15,799 nt of DNA from Thermoproteota archaeon (lineage in GTDB: Archaea; Thermoproteota; Thermoprotei_A; Sulfolobales; Desulfurococcaceae). Location: assembly GCA_013154205.1 (NCBI GenBank), contig JAADCY010000008.1, positions 1-15,799 on the forward strand, read 5' to 3'. The notes under the pieces were generated by a model that saw nothing but the letters and a program-made list of their open reading frames with translations, was not told the DNA's origin and did not search any database. Both the position numbers and the translations under genes were made by a program. This document shows, piece by piece, positions 1 through 7,449 of this stretch (positions are counted from its first letter, which is position 1; every line of letters begins with the position of its first letter).

Positions 1-33
1 TCCTTGCTAGTCCAATATCATATTAGATTTGGG

Positions 34-40
34 TTTATAA
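34..40 (+). promoter_or_regulatory. TATA box for ychF
   Basis: TTTATAA lies about 50 bases before the ATG at 86. A transcript would begin near 60-65, which leaves a short 5' leader. This placement argues against the upstream in-frame TTG at 44, which would lie only a few bases after the box and before the expected transcription start. Confidence 0.5.
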
Positions 41-85
41 AGCTTGAACACACTCTTCTTATATAGCTATATCTTTGTAAAGACC

Positions 86-1324
86 ATGGTGGAAGTTTTG
101 CCGCCTCCAGAAAAGATAGTTGGTATTATAGGTAAGACAAATGTTGGTAAATCAACATTATTCGCAGCATTAACGCTCGCTCCCGTGCAAATAGCGAATC
201 ACCCATTTACAACGATCAAGCCAAATGTAGGAGTAGGATACGTTAAAAAAAGATGCGTTCATGTAGAACTAGGTCTCAAGGAATGTAATCCCAGGACAGG
301 CATGTGCGTTGATGGTTATCGATTTATACCTGTTAAAATAATGGATGTTGCAGGCTTAATTCCAGGTGCAAGTGAAGGACGAGGTCTAGGCAATAAATTC
401 ATGGACGATCTTCGACAGGCCGATGTACTGATACATGTCGTTGACGCTAGTGGCTCTACTGCACCGGACGGAACGCCAGCATCTCCTGGAACATACGATC
501 CTGTCGAAGAAGCTAGGCTGATCCAGGAAGAAGTGGATAAGTGGTTCACGTCAGTTATTCTGCGTCTATGGGAGAATAAGATCTCGAGGTATCTATATAG
601 TGTTCGAGACCCCATCGAGCTCCTTTCCCAAGCTCTTTCGGGTCTTAGTATTAGTAAGCAAAAAGTTGTTGAAACGATCAATAAATTGAATCTACCAGTA
701 AAGCTGCTTAAATGGAGTAGAGAGGATGTTGTAAGATTCGCGAAGACCTTGAGGCGTCTAAGTAAACCAATAATTATTGCTGCTAACAAGATGGATCTAC
801 CTCACGCTGAAGAAAACATAGAAAGGTTGAAAGCCGAGTTTGGAGAAGACATGGTCATACCCATCAGTGCATTGGCCGAATTAATTCTGAGAAAAGCTGC
901 TGCCGCTGGACTAATACGTTATATCCCGGGTGAGGGTAGCTACGAAGTAGTTGCCCCGGAAAAATTAACGGCTCAGCAGAAAAAAGCATTGGATCTTGTA
1001 AGGAGAAAAGTACTAGAAAAATATGGTTCGACCGGTGTACAAACTCTATTGAATAGAGCCATATTCGATGTGCTAGAACTAATTGTTGTTTACCCGGTAG
1101 AGGATCATAGAAGATACACTGATCATTCTGGAAGGGTTTTGCCTGATGCATACCTAGTACCTAAAGGCACGACAGCTATTGAGTTAGCATATATGATACA
1201 TACAGATCTGGGTAAGACCTTTCTCTACGCAATAAATGCCAAAACAGGTGAGAGAATCGGGGAAGACTATGTCCTCAAAGATAATGATGTAATTAAGATC
1301 GTTGCTGCCGCTGCTCACCGATAG
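86..1324 (+). CDS. ychF: Obg-family GTPase YchF with TGS domain
   Basis: A 412-residue GTPase of the YchF subfamily of Obg-like, ribosome-associated ATP/GTP-binding proteins; a role in translation or stress is known for the family, while the archaeal role is unclear. Visible motifs are the P-loop GKTNVGKST (residues 16-24), G3 DVAGL (87-91), G4 NKMD (234-237) and a C-terminal TGS domain (about 333-407). Three cysteines at 57, 67 and 74 sit between switch I and G3; I cannot say whether they bind metal. The ATG at 86 was chosen over the in-frame TTG at 44 because of the TATA box at 34-40 and because family proteins begin shortly before the P-loop. It stands alone on the plus strand, and its last 32 bases overlap the convergent DUF2095-like gene. 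Confidence 0.93.
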   Translation: MVEVLPPPEKIVGIIGKTNVGKSTLFAALTLAPVQIANHPFTTIKPNVGVGYVKKRCVHVELGLKECNPRTGMCVDGYRFIPVKIMDVAGLIPGASEGRGLGNKFMDDLRQADVLIHVVDASGSTAPDGTPASPGTYDPVEEARLIQEEVDKWFTSVILRLWENKISRYLYSVRDPIELLSQALSGLSISKQKVVETINKLNLPVKLLKWSREDVVRFAKTLRRLSKPIIIAANKMDLPHAEENIERLKAEFGEDMVIPISALAELILRKAAAAGLIRYIPGEGSYEVVAPEKLTAQQKKALDLVRRKVLEKYGSTGVQTLLNRAIFDVLELIVVYPVEDHRRYTDHSGRVLPDAYLVPKGTTAIELAYMIHTDLGKTFLYAINAKTGERIGEDYVLKDNDVIKIVAAAAHR

Positions 1325-1667
1325 ATTTTCTACGCATTTTCTTCCAGAAATCCCGGGCTTTCTTATAGTAGTAATCGTCTTCTTTCCTAGGGCCAAAATA
1401 GGATAAACCCTTTTCACATAGTAATTTCCTATAATTGTCGGCTTCCGCGTGATTTATTTCCCCGCGTTTCTCGAGATAATCTACAACTTTCAGAGCCTCA
1501 TCAACTGTTCTACATCTACGAATATAGTCTTCAATACCGGGAGTATATCCCCGCCAAGGATCAGGCATTTTGATATCTACTCTGAGTGTCAGCTGTTGAT
1601 CGTCACTAAGTATTTCCTTAGCAAGATGCGGAAATTTCTTCTTGAAATCCTCTGTTTTCATCTTCAT
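1293..1667 (-). CDS. DUF2095-like conserved archaeal protein
   Basis: A 124-residue hydrophilic, highly charged protein of unknown function. The pattern (FKKKFPHLAKEI near the start, a central segment with GYTPGIEDYIRRC and DYLEKRGEI, then LSYFGPRKEDDYYYKKA) matches my memory of the archaeal family DUF2095; this was not checked against a database. No signal peptide or membrane segment is visible. The ATG at 1667 has a GAGGAG ribosome binding site at 1677-1682 that overlaps the stop of the GlmU-like gene, only 5 bases upstream, so the two are very likely co-transcribed and translationally coupled. The basic C-terminal tail (about the last 10 residues) is encoded antisense to the end of ychF and may be variable. 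Confidence 0.75.
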   Translation of the reverse strand: MKMKTEDFKKKFPHLAKEILSDDQQLTLRVDIKMPDPWRGYTPGIEDYIRRCRTVDEALKVVDYLEKRGEINHAEADNYRKLLCEKGLSYFGPRKEDDYYYKKARDFWKKMRRKSIGEQRQQRS

Positions 1668-1672
1668 AGCTA

Positions 1673-2959
1673 TTACTCCTCGGTTCTTATTGGTGTTATA
1701 TAGGGTTTTATTGATACCTTATAGAAGCTATGCGAGGGCACGTCTTGGGCGACAATGGCGCCTGGATAAATCCACGAATAACATCCAATCTTTACTCCTG
1801 GCAGGATGGACACATTAATCCCTGTCTTCGCATATGATCCTATTACTGCGCCGAACTTTCTTCTCCCGCTCGAGATCATTTCGCCCTTAATCAATGATTT
1901 AACGGGTTTATCGTCGAATCTCAGGTTCGCAATCATAGTACCTGCTCCTAGATTTACATGATCACATATTATTGAATCACCTACATAGGCGAAATGATTT
2001 ATCTTCGCGTACTCCATGATCAAACTAGCTTTTATCTCTACGGAGAAACCTATTTTCGCATTATTACATATTACCGTGTAAGGCCTTATCCTCGTATTTG
2101 GCCCGAGTCTAGTATTCTCACCTATATATGCAGGGCCGTCAATATATGTTCCGGGCTTCAACACTGTGTTTTTACCAATGTATACTCTCCCATCAATGTA
2201 TACATGTGAATGCACGGTATCAGGAATAGGAGTGCTCACAAGGAACTTGTCAAGAGCAAGCCTATTTGCTTCGAGCAGATTCCAGGGAAGCCCTATATCT
2301 ATCCATAATCCTTTTTCCAGAGTGACAACCGATACAGGAATACCGCCTTCACTCACAGCTTTGTTTAAAGCATCAGTGAATTCTATCTCTCCACGTGGAC
2401 TTGGAGGTGTATTAATGTACTCCTTGATATCTCTTAGACGGACAACATAGATACCTGCATTTATTAGGTTTGAAGGAGGATTTGATGGTTTTTCAATAAT
2501 TTTTTCTAAGAGATTATCTTCTCCTACATATAATACGCCATAGTTTTCTGGATCAGGAACTTCTGCACCTACTATAGCGTTTCCACCGAGATCCGAGAGC
2601 CTAGAATATAGTTGCCAATCGCCCAGGAAAAGATCACTATATGTTATCAAAATGTCGTCATTACCGTTTCCAATTTTTTCGAGTGCTTTCTTTACTGCAT
2701 GCCCTGTTCCAAGCTCTTTTTCTTGATCCACAAATCTAATCTTTTTCTTAGTCTGAATAGAGTTTATGAGTGAAATTATTCTCTCTTTCTTGTACCCGAC
2801 AACAATGATTATCTCATCGATATCCGGTACGCGTTCTAGTGCTTCGATGTGCCATAGGATTAAAGGCTTACACAACACAGGGATACATGGTTTAGGAATG
2901 GTCTCTGTTATCGGCCAGAGTCTTTCTCCCTTCCCCGCTGCCAGGAGCACCGCTTTCAA
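1673..2959 (-). CDS. GlmU-like bifunctional sugar-1-phosphate nucleotidylyltransferase/acetyltransferase
   Basis: 428 residues. The N-terminal nucleotidyltransferase domain (about 1-235) shows LAAGKGERL (6-14), K23 and the YSD motif with D109. The C-terminal left-handed beta-helix (about 250-410) is built from hexapeptide repeats such as VYIGKN and AYIGEN, and carries LGAGTMIANLR (337-347) and TGINVSILPGVKIG (379-392). This layout matches archaeal GlmU-type enzymes such as Sulfolobus ST0452, which make UDP- or dTDP-sugars and acetylate amino-sugar-1-phosphates. The exact sugar cannot be read from sequence. The TTG at 2959 is the only start that keeps the Rossmann strand KAVLLAAG. The start lies 68 bases inside the upstream THUMP/SPOUT gene, with only a weak ribosome binding site. 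Confidence 0.85.
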   Translation of the reverse strand: MKAVLLAAGKGERLWPITETIPKPCIPVLCKPLILWHIEALERVPDIDEIIIVVGYKKERIISLINSIQTKKKIRFVDQEKELGTGHAVKKALEKIGNGNDDILITYSDLFLGDWQLYSRLSDLGGNAIVGAEVPDPENYGVLYVGEDNLLEKIIEKPSNPPSNLINAGIYVVRLRDIKEYINTPPSPRGEIEFTDALNKAVSEGGIPVSVVTLEKGLWIDIGLPWNLLEANRLALDKFLVSTPIPDTVHSHVYIDGRVYIGKNTVLKPGTYIDGPAYIGENTRLGPNTRIRPYTVICNNAKIGFSVEIKASLIMEYAKINHFAYVGDSIICDHVNLGAGTMIANLRFDDKPVKSLIKGEMISSGRRKFGAVIGSYAKTGINVSILPGVKIGCYSWIYPGAIVAQDVPSHSFYKVSIKPYITPIRTEE

Positions 2960-4034
2960 TTCTATCCAACCTGTTATAAAGGACTGTTGCCAAAGCTATA
3001 AGTCCTGCGGCGGCAGCATAATCTGTTGATAAAGTAATTCCTGGAGCAATATCTATTACGAGATCAGCAAACCTATAAATTCCCAGTGGGATTCCTTCTC
3101 TAGAACCGAAAAGCAGATTTACTCTTTTCTTCGACCTAAGAATTAATTCTTCGAGTTCATCAGCTACGTCTAGTATGTATTTTCCCTCAGGCTCGAAAAC
3201 TATGATTACCTCATCGGCGCGATCACGTACCAGCTGATGTATATCCTGTACCCTAATCGGAACTTTACGTGTTTTGCGATGATAGCTTCTTCTCTGGATC
3301 TCGTACCTAGAACGTATCCCTTCTTCAACGCTCAGTATAAATTCAGCTAACTGTACTGCATCTACAATGCCAGCAGGCGCTATCACTAGCTCGCCTACTT
3401 CGAAGTTCTGTACTTCCCTACCGATTCTTCTACCCATATTCCTAACGGCGTCCTTAGGACCAAAATAGGGCATTTGAATAATTGAGAATCTCTTGAAGAT
3501 ACCATAAATGGGTTTTTTACCCGGGGATAACTTGTGGTATTCAAAGCTTCCGGGAAGAACACTTATGTATGCCTTATCCTGTATTATCTCGACTAGCACG
3601 ATCTTATCAGGGTGCTTCAAGTTTACCGATGCACCAGTGGCGCGACGTACATAGTCTCCTACCACTATATTAACATCTATACTTGTAAACCCATGTCTTC
3701 CGCGGCGGGTTGTTCTTACAGCGAATGATTCGGAAGATTTTATATGTTTTTTAGATAGCTCCGCCGCTGTCTCCGCGATTTTTTGCGGCTCAGCAACTGA
3801 TTCAGCCAGTATCGGAATTATCTTGTCTGCTTCAACAACATTGTTTTCGATATAATCTATTAGTTCGTTAACACTGTGTTCACCATGTTTTACAAGCACT
3901 AAGCCTTTGAAATTTCTAGGACAAGGGATCACTGTGGCTTTCTCATCGTACTCTTTTATTCTTGAAGCAACGATCTTTTCAAAGCCTAGACCTGTCTTAA
4001 TGAGAAGGTCAAACGATTTTTCATGTAGACACAT
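2892..4034 (-). CDS. THUMP-domain, SPOUT-like RNA methyltransferase (predicted)
   Basis: 380 residues. Residues about 60-165 resemble a THUMP RNA-binding domain of the Tan1/COG1818 type (ESFAVRTTRRGRHG followed by GxSVNLKHPDKIVLVEI). Residues about 185-353 look like a SPOUT fold with a trefoil-knot signature: LLFGSREGIP (307-316) and DIAPGITLSTDYAAA (328-342). Such proteins are predicted to modify structured RNA, probably tRNA; substrate and activity are inferred. The ATG at 4034 follows GAGGAA at about 4041-4046, and a TATA-like box lies at 4081-4092. The last 23 residues (SGAPGSGEGR...) are low-complexity and are encoded in the overlap with the GlmU-like gene, so they may be a dispensable tail. 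Confidence 0.7.
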   Translation of the reverse strand: MCLHEKSFDLLIKTGLGFEKIVASRIKEYDEKATVIPCPRNFKGLVLVKHGEHSVNELIDYIENNVVEADKIIPILAESVAEPQKIAETAAELSKKHIKSSESFAVRTTRRGRHGFTSIDVNIVVGDYVRRATGASVNLKHPDKIVLVEIIQDKAYISVLPGSFEYHKLSPGKKPIYGIFKRFSIIQMPYFGPKDAVRNMGRRIGREVQNFEVGELVIAPAGIVDAVQLAEFILSVEEGIRSRYEIQRRSYHRKTRKVPIRVQDIHQLVRDRADEVIIVFEPEGKYILDVADELEELILRSKKRVNLLFGSREGIPLGIYRFADLVIDIAPGITLSTDYAAAAGLIALATVLYNRLDRIESGAPGSGEGRKTLADNRDHS

Positions 4035-4080
4035 TATCTGTTCCTCTACGTGTTTAAGGATTAATGCTTAGCAATGAACA

Positions 4081-4092
4081 TATTTTAAAATA
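4081..4092 (-). promoter_or_regulatory. TATA-like box for the THUMP/SPOUT - GlmU-like - DUF2095 unit
   Basis: On the minus strand this reads as an AT-only TATTTTAAAATA element centred about 52 bases before the ATG at 4034. It predicts a leader of about 25 bases that contains the GAGGAA site. It lies just after the eS1 stop codon, so it could give independent expression of the last three genes. Confidence 0.4.
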
Positions 4093-4104
4093 TTATTGCG
4101 ATCT

Positions 4105-4743
4105 TTACCTTCTCTGCTGTAATGGTGATACAACCACTGCGGGCCTGGGGCCTTCAGGGGTTGGTATCATTAGTAGCTTGGACTTGTATATCTCTACTTT
4201 ACGTATAGGATAGATCTTGCGTGCCCTCTCCATTATCTCAGCACTCATCCTGCCGAATAGCATTTCCTGTATTAGCTCGTCAAGCGTCAGCTGTGGTACT
4301 TTTGACTTAACATATTCCTCCATTATTTTTCTTATAGCTCTCTTCTGACTTGTCTTACACCTATAGCTTGTTAAAGCTACAATGGTTAGACGGAGCTTGT
4401 AGTGGTCTTTCGTCTCAACGTTAAATATTCCTTGTATTTTGCTACTCTTTCTCCGGATGAGGCTCTTCATATAATCTCTAGATATCTCGTGTCCTTTGAA
4501 TCTCGTATATGCTTTGTCTCCTTCGACCTTGATTATCTGGAAGTATAGCCTTATGTGAACCTGGGTTATATCGCCTGTTATGTCGTATAATGTGGTCTCC
4601 ATTACTCTACCGATCAGTTTTAATGGGTCATCGGCTGGGGTTGTACCTATAGATATTTCTCCGAATATTGGTGGTGCTATTACGGTATACCATTTTTTGA
4701 GCTTCCACTTATCACGGATAGCAAATTTTCTCCGTGCAGGCAT
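4105..4743 (-). CDS. rps3ae: 30S ribosomal protein eS1 (S3Ae)
   Basis: 212 residues; the archaeal/eukaryotic small-subunit protein S3Ae. Family features include the N-terminal DKWKLKKWYTVIAPPIFGE block, the segment RFKGHEISRDYMKSLIRRKSSKI, and VKSKVPQLTLDELIQEM near the end. An upstream in-frame GTG at 4758 exists, but I chose the ATG at 4743 because GAGAGGA at 4756-4750 lies 6 bases before it and the protein then begins MPARRKF, as expected for the family. Its neighbours are Pcc1 upstream and THUMP/SPOUT downstream. The run uS15 - DHH protein - Pcc1 - eS1 is a conserved archaeal order. Confidence 0.95.
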   Translation of the reverse strand: MPARRKFAIRDKWKLKKWYTVIAPPIFGEISIGTTPADDPLKLIGRVMETTLYDITGDITQVHIRLYFQIIKVEGDKAYTRFKGHEISRDYMKSLIRRKSSKIQGIFNVETKDHYKLRLTIVALTSYRCKTSQKRAIRKIMEEYVKSKVPQLTLDELIQEMLFGRMSAEIMERARKIYPIRKVEIYKSKLLMIPTPEGPRPAVVVSPLQQRR

Positions 4744-4796
4744 GATCCGTCCTCTCACACTTTTTACTTACTAAGACTCTTTCCATTTAATTGGGG

Positions 4797-4806
4797 CTAT
4801 ATAAGA
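4797..4806 (-). promoter_or_regulatory. TATA box for eS1
   Basis: The minus strand reads CTTATATAGC, centred about 58 bases upstream of the ATG at 4743 and directly after the Pcc1 stop. It predicts a leader of roughly 30 bases with the GAGAGGA site inside it, and suggests eS1 has its own transcription start. Confidence 0.5.
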
Positions 4807-4808
4807 CT

Positions 4809-5078
4809 TTATGAATTTTGCTTTTCTTCTAGAATATTGATTGTGTTTTGGATAAGTTCAACCAGACATGCAATGTCATCTAACGTTCCGCGAAGGCTGT
4901 CGAAGCGTTTAGGTGATTCTTCATTAATTAGTATTTTTATGATATATTGTTCTTCATCTACTTCTTCAAAGATATTCATGTAGGATGGAGTAGTAATGTT
5001 ATCGGGATGTAATGCTTTCCATATGGCCTGTATTTTCTTTACATCACTACTTATCATTTTGAAATATGCCTTATACAT
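4809..5078 (-). CDS. pcc1: KEOPS complex subunit Pcc1
   Basis: 89 residues, the usual Pcc1 size. Pcc1 is the dimerising subunit of KEOPS, which makes N6-threonylcarbamoyladenosine (t6A) at tRNA position 37, and it contacts Kae1. Visible features are ALHPDN (22-27), a central acidic strand, and the helix with FDSLRGTLDDIACLVEL (59-75), the typical CTAG/Pcc1 layout. An open frame extends to 5135, but the ATG at 5078 is preferred because GAGGAG at 5088-5093 sits 9 bases before it and the family begins at this strand. The start lies 13 bases after the upstream stop, which is itself embedded in the ribosome binding site. The partners Kae1 and Bud32 lie 2.3-4 kb upstream in the same cluster. Confidence 0.8.
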   Translation of the reverse strand: MYKAYFKMISSDVKKIQAIWKALHPDNITTPSYMNIFEEVDEEQYIIKILINEESPKRFDSLRGTLDDIACLVELIQNTINILEEKQNS

Positions 5079-5091
5079 AATTATTCGCTCC

Positions 5092-6228
5092 TCATATCTC
5101 ACATAATTGTAGCTCGTCGCAGACTTGTATAACATGATCCATGTTTTTACCGATGCGGAGAAGTTCTCTCGCTACAGTAATGTTGCGTCCATTACTGACT
5201 ATACTGATTGGTTTCTGCTCTTGAATCCCCAAGCTCCTTATAATATCGACGTATATGTCTGGTCTCTCGATATTGTCTGTTTCGATTTTTTTGCCATTAA
5301 GCCATAATCTAATACCATGAGATGCTTCATTTGCTATAACATCTATGTAGTGGTCATATAGGGAAATAATATTGTATAATATGTTCGGGTCAATCGATAT
5401 ATTCGATAATATATCGATTGAGTCATGCCTAAGGGACTCATAGATAATGAGTGAACCAAGTGTTTCAAAGCTTTCAAGCCTAGTATCTCCCATATGGAAA
5501 TAGTAGGTGAAACCTATTAGTTTTAATAGGATAGTTTTACGGATGTTTTCATCTATATCGAGAGCTTCATATAGTGAAGCCGCAAATTTCTTAGCTCTCT
5601 CAGGTTCTTCTTCGAGGAAAATAGATGAATAGTTAAGCCCGGTAATATCATCTGTATTAAATATTTTCTTTAGAAACGACACTACTTGATCGTACTCACC
5701 AGTTAATCCCGGTAGGAATGGTATAAGAGTATAGGTGATCATTTCAACAAGGCTTCTTTTCTTCCATCCCCAGAACCGGAAACCAAAATCTATTTCGGCC
5801 TTATCATTATCAAGAAGTTCTTGCAAGAATTTCTTTTCCGAGCCCTTGAAGCCTTCTTTACCAAGGTCTTTTTCCCTGTATATTCCTGCAAGGATGGCTA
5901 GTAGTTTATCGTAGTCTGAGACTATCCAGTAGTTCTCTAAACCAGTTATAATGTATGATGATAGACTACTATCTTTATTATCTACTAATAACTGGTAGCA
6001 ATACTTCTTTGCATTTGATGGTTTAGGAATATTAAGAAGAATAGTTGGTTCGTCTGCTTCAAGGCAAGCCTTTAAGTCAAGGTTAACCACGGTGTGGATA
6101 TCATGCTCATTAAGGTTTTTTGCTAGTATGCTAGAAGCGATTAAAGAGTCTAGATCTGTTAAAGGAATGATTCTTAGAAATCCGTATTCTCTAGCAGTAT
6201 TGATAAGTACCGGTATGCTTTTCTCCAA
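5092..6228 (-). CDS. Degenerate DHH-family protein, archaeal Cdc45/RecJ (GAN)-like
   Basis: 378 residues. The N-terminus resembles a DHH phosphoesterase: PLTDLDSLIASSILAK (22-37) aligns with motif I (DxD), but motif II reads LLNIP with N66 where an Asp is usual, and motif III reads VDNKD (82-86) in place of DHH. The metal site therefore looks broken. The C-terminal third is DHHA1-like in position, but I see no clear glycine-rich GGH motif. Position between uS15 and Pcc1/eS1 matches the archaeal RecJ/GAN locus, whose products bind GINS; crenarchaeal relatives are inactive Cdc45-type parts of the CMG helicase. A replication role is inferred from these two facts. The start is the TTG at 6228, supported by a TATA box about 30 bases upstream, which implies a leaderless mRNA. 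Confidence 0.65.
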   Translation of the reverse strand: MEKSIPVLINTAREYGFLRIIPLTDLDSLIASSILAKNLNEHDIHTVVNLDLKACLEADEPTILLNIPKPSNAKKYCYQLLVDNKDSSLSSYIITGLENYWIVSDYDKLLAILAGIYREKDLGKEGFKGSEKKFLQELLDNDKAEIDFGFRFWGWKKRSLVEMITYTLIPFLPGLTGEYDQVVSFLKKIFNTDDITGLNYSSIFLEEEPERAKKFAASLYEALDIDENIRKTILLKLIGFTYYFHMGDTRLESFETLGSLIIYESLRHDSIDILSNISIDPNILYNIISLYDHYIDVIANEASHGIRLWLNGKKIETDNIERPDIYVDIIRSLGIQEQKPISIVSNGRNITVARELLRIGKNMDHVIQVCDELQLCEI

Positions 6229-6253
6229 GAGATACGACCCTTGTGGATTATTG

Positions 6254-6262
6254 ATTTATATT
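6254..6262 (-). promoter_or_regulatory. TATA box for the Cdc45-like - pcc1 unit
   Basis: The minus strand reads AATATAAAT, centred about 30 bases before the TTG at 6228, so transcription should begin at or next to the start codon (leaderless). The 99-base gap between the uS15 stop and this gene also holds an A/T-rich stretch with T-runs on the minus strand that could end the upstream transcript. Confidence 0.5.
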
Positions 6263-6327
6263 ATCACAAAAACATTTTCCTATAACATTAATTCAAAATA
6301 TGTTCATTAGAGGTTATGTAAGTATCA

Positions 6328-6792
6328 TTAGATGTAACTGGATACAATTAACCTTGCCTGATCGGGTGTGTACTTCCAGTCTGGCGGCAGTCTCCCTATT
6401 CTCTTATAGTACTTCACAAGTCTGTGGATCTTAGACTCTAGGTCCATTAATCCTTTCTTGGCATGGTAGTCCTTAGGATGTTCCTCTAAATGTCTTCGGA
6501 GGTTTACGGCTTTTTTCATAAGGAATAATAGGTCTTCTGGTATTGGTAGATTAGCACCGTGTTTTTCTAGTATTTTCACTAGTTTTTTACCTGTCACCTG
6601 TTTAACTAGAGGTATGCCGTACTGGTCGCGTAGTATTATACCGATCATTGATGGAGTATATCCTTTCTTCGCTAGTTCGACTACTAGTAGCTCTACATCA
6701 TTAGGGCTCATGTCGAGCTTTAGCCATTTTGGCGGTCCTGCTCTAGCTGGCCTTGTAGAGTGTGATTGCCCCTTGTCTCGTTTTTTGTTCAC
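6328..6792 (-). CDS. rps15: 30S ribosomal protein uS15
   Basis: 154 residues, typical for archaeal S15, which is longer than the bacterial protein. The archaeal N-terminal extension (RPARAGPPKWLKLDMSPNDVE) is followed by GYTPSMIGIILRDQYGIP (45-62) and the rRNA-binding core with LMDLESKIHRLVKYYKR. It binds helices 20-22 of 16S rRNA in the central domain. The GTG at 6792 is preceded by GGTG at 6803-6800 with a 7-base spacer. The gene lies 48 bases after the XTP pyrophosphatase gene, with no convincing promoter between, so it probably belongs to the Kae1 operon. Confidence 0.96.
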   Translation of the reverse strand: MNKKRDKGQSHSTRPARAGPPKWLKLDMSPNDVELLVVELAKKGYTPSMIGIILRDQYGIPLVKQVTGKKLVKILEKHGANLPIPEDLLFLMKKAVNLRRHLEEHPKDYHAKKGLMDLESKIHRLVKYYKRIGRLPPDWKYTPDQARLIVSSYI

Positions 6793-6840
6793 GGCTAAGC
6801 ACCAGTACTTGTTTATTTCTCACCTATCCCGGTTAATAGT

Positions 6841-7449
6841 TTACGGGGCATTTAAATTTATGTCGGATGTTTTCTCTAATAATTTTTTGAGTTTTTGAAG
6901 AGCATTTCTTACAGCTTTTGCCCTATGAGAGTAGAGGTTTTTCTCTTCTATACTCATTTCGGCGAATGTCCTATTATCTCCTTCCGGTATGAATATGGGA
7001 TCAAAACCGAATCCTTTCTCTCCTCTTTTTTCACCGGCTATTGTTCCGGGACACTCGCCTTGTTCAATTATTAGGAATGGTGGATAGATCAGCGTTACTA
7101 CAGATCGGAATATAGCATTACGAATAGTGATTCCCGACATTAGTTTAAGTATTCCACTGCATCCTAATGTCTTAAAGACATAGCTACTATACGGCCCTGG
7201 GAAATCATTCAATGCATTTATGAAAAGCCCTGCATCTTCCACCATTAATGGTTTCTTCAGATACTTATATGCCTCAAGAGCCGCTGTCAAACTTATTTCT
7301 TCAAGACTGTTTGATTGTATCTCTAACTTATAGCCCGGCTTCATTATGACTTTGAAGCCTAGCTCATCAGCTATTGGGAGAACTTCGCCGTATTTGTGCT
7401 TGTTTCCTGTGATAAATAATATTTCGTCTGGGCTAGCGGTATCTTTCAT
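6841..7449 (-). CDS. XTP/dITP diphosphatase (HAM1/RdgB family)
   Basis: 202 residues. The enzyme hydrolyses XTP, ITP and their deoxy forms to monophosphates, removing deaminated purines from the nucleotide pool. Visible motifs are T14-x-N16-x-x-K19 near the start, VEDAGLFI with E71 and D72 (metal site), FPGPYSSY (83-90), GFGFDPIF (146-153) and SHRAKA (174-179). The ATG at 7449 has GAGGAG at 7458-7463 with an 8-base spacer and lies 17 bases inside the end of Bud32, so the two are probably translationally coupled. The first eight residues precede the first beta strand and are slightly longer than usual. Confidence 0.94.
   Translation of the reverse strand: MKDTASPDEILFITGNKHKYGEVLPIADELGFKVIMKPGYKLEIQSNSLEEISLTAALEAYKYLKKPLMVEDAGLFINALNDFPGPYSSYVFKTLGCSGILKLMSGITIRNAIFRSVVTLIYPPFLIIEQGECPGTIAGEKRGEKGFGFDPIFIPEGDNRTFAEMSIEEKNLYSHRAKAVRNALQKLKKLLEKTSDINLNAP

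Noticed and set aside
44..85. Upstream TTG start for ychF adding 14 residues
   Set aside because: It lies only a few bases after the TATA box, before the expected transcription start, and the added residues are not typical of the family.
316..789. 157-codon open frame opposite ychF
   Set aside because: Antisense shadow of conserved GTPase domains; no family resemblance.
5079..5135. Longer Pcc1 start at 5135
   Set aside because: It would overlap the upstream gene by 44 bases, while the ATG at 5078 has a good ribosome binding site and the normal family start.
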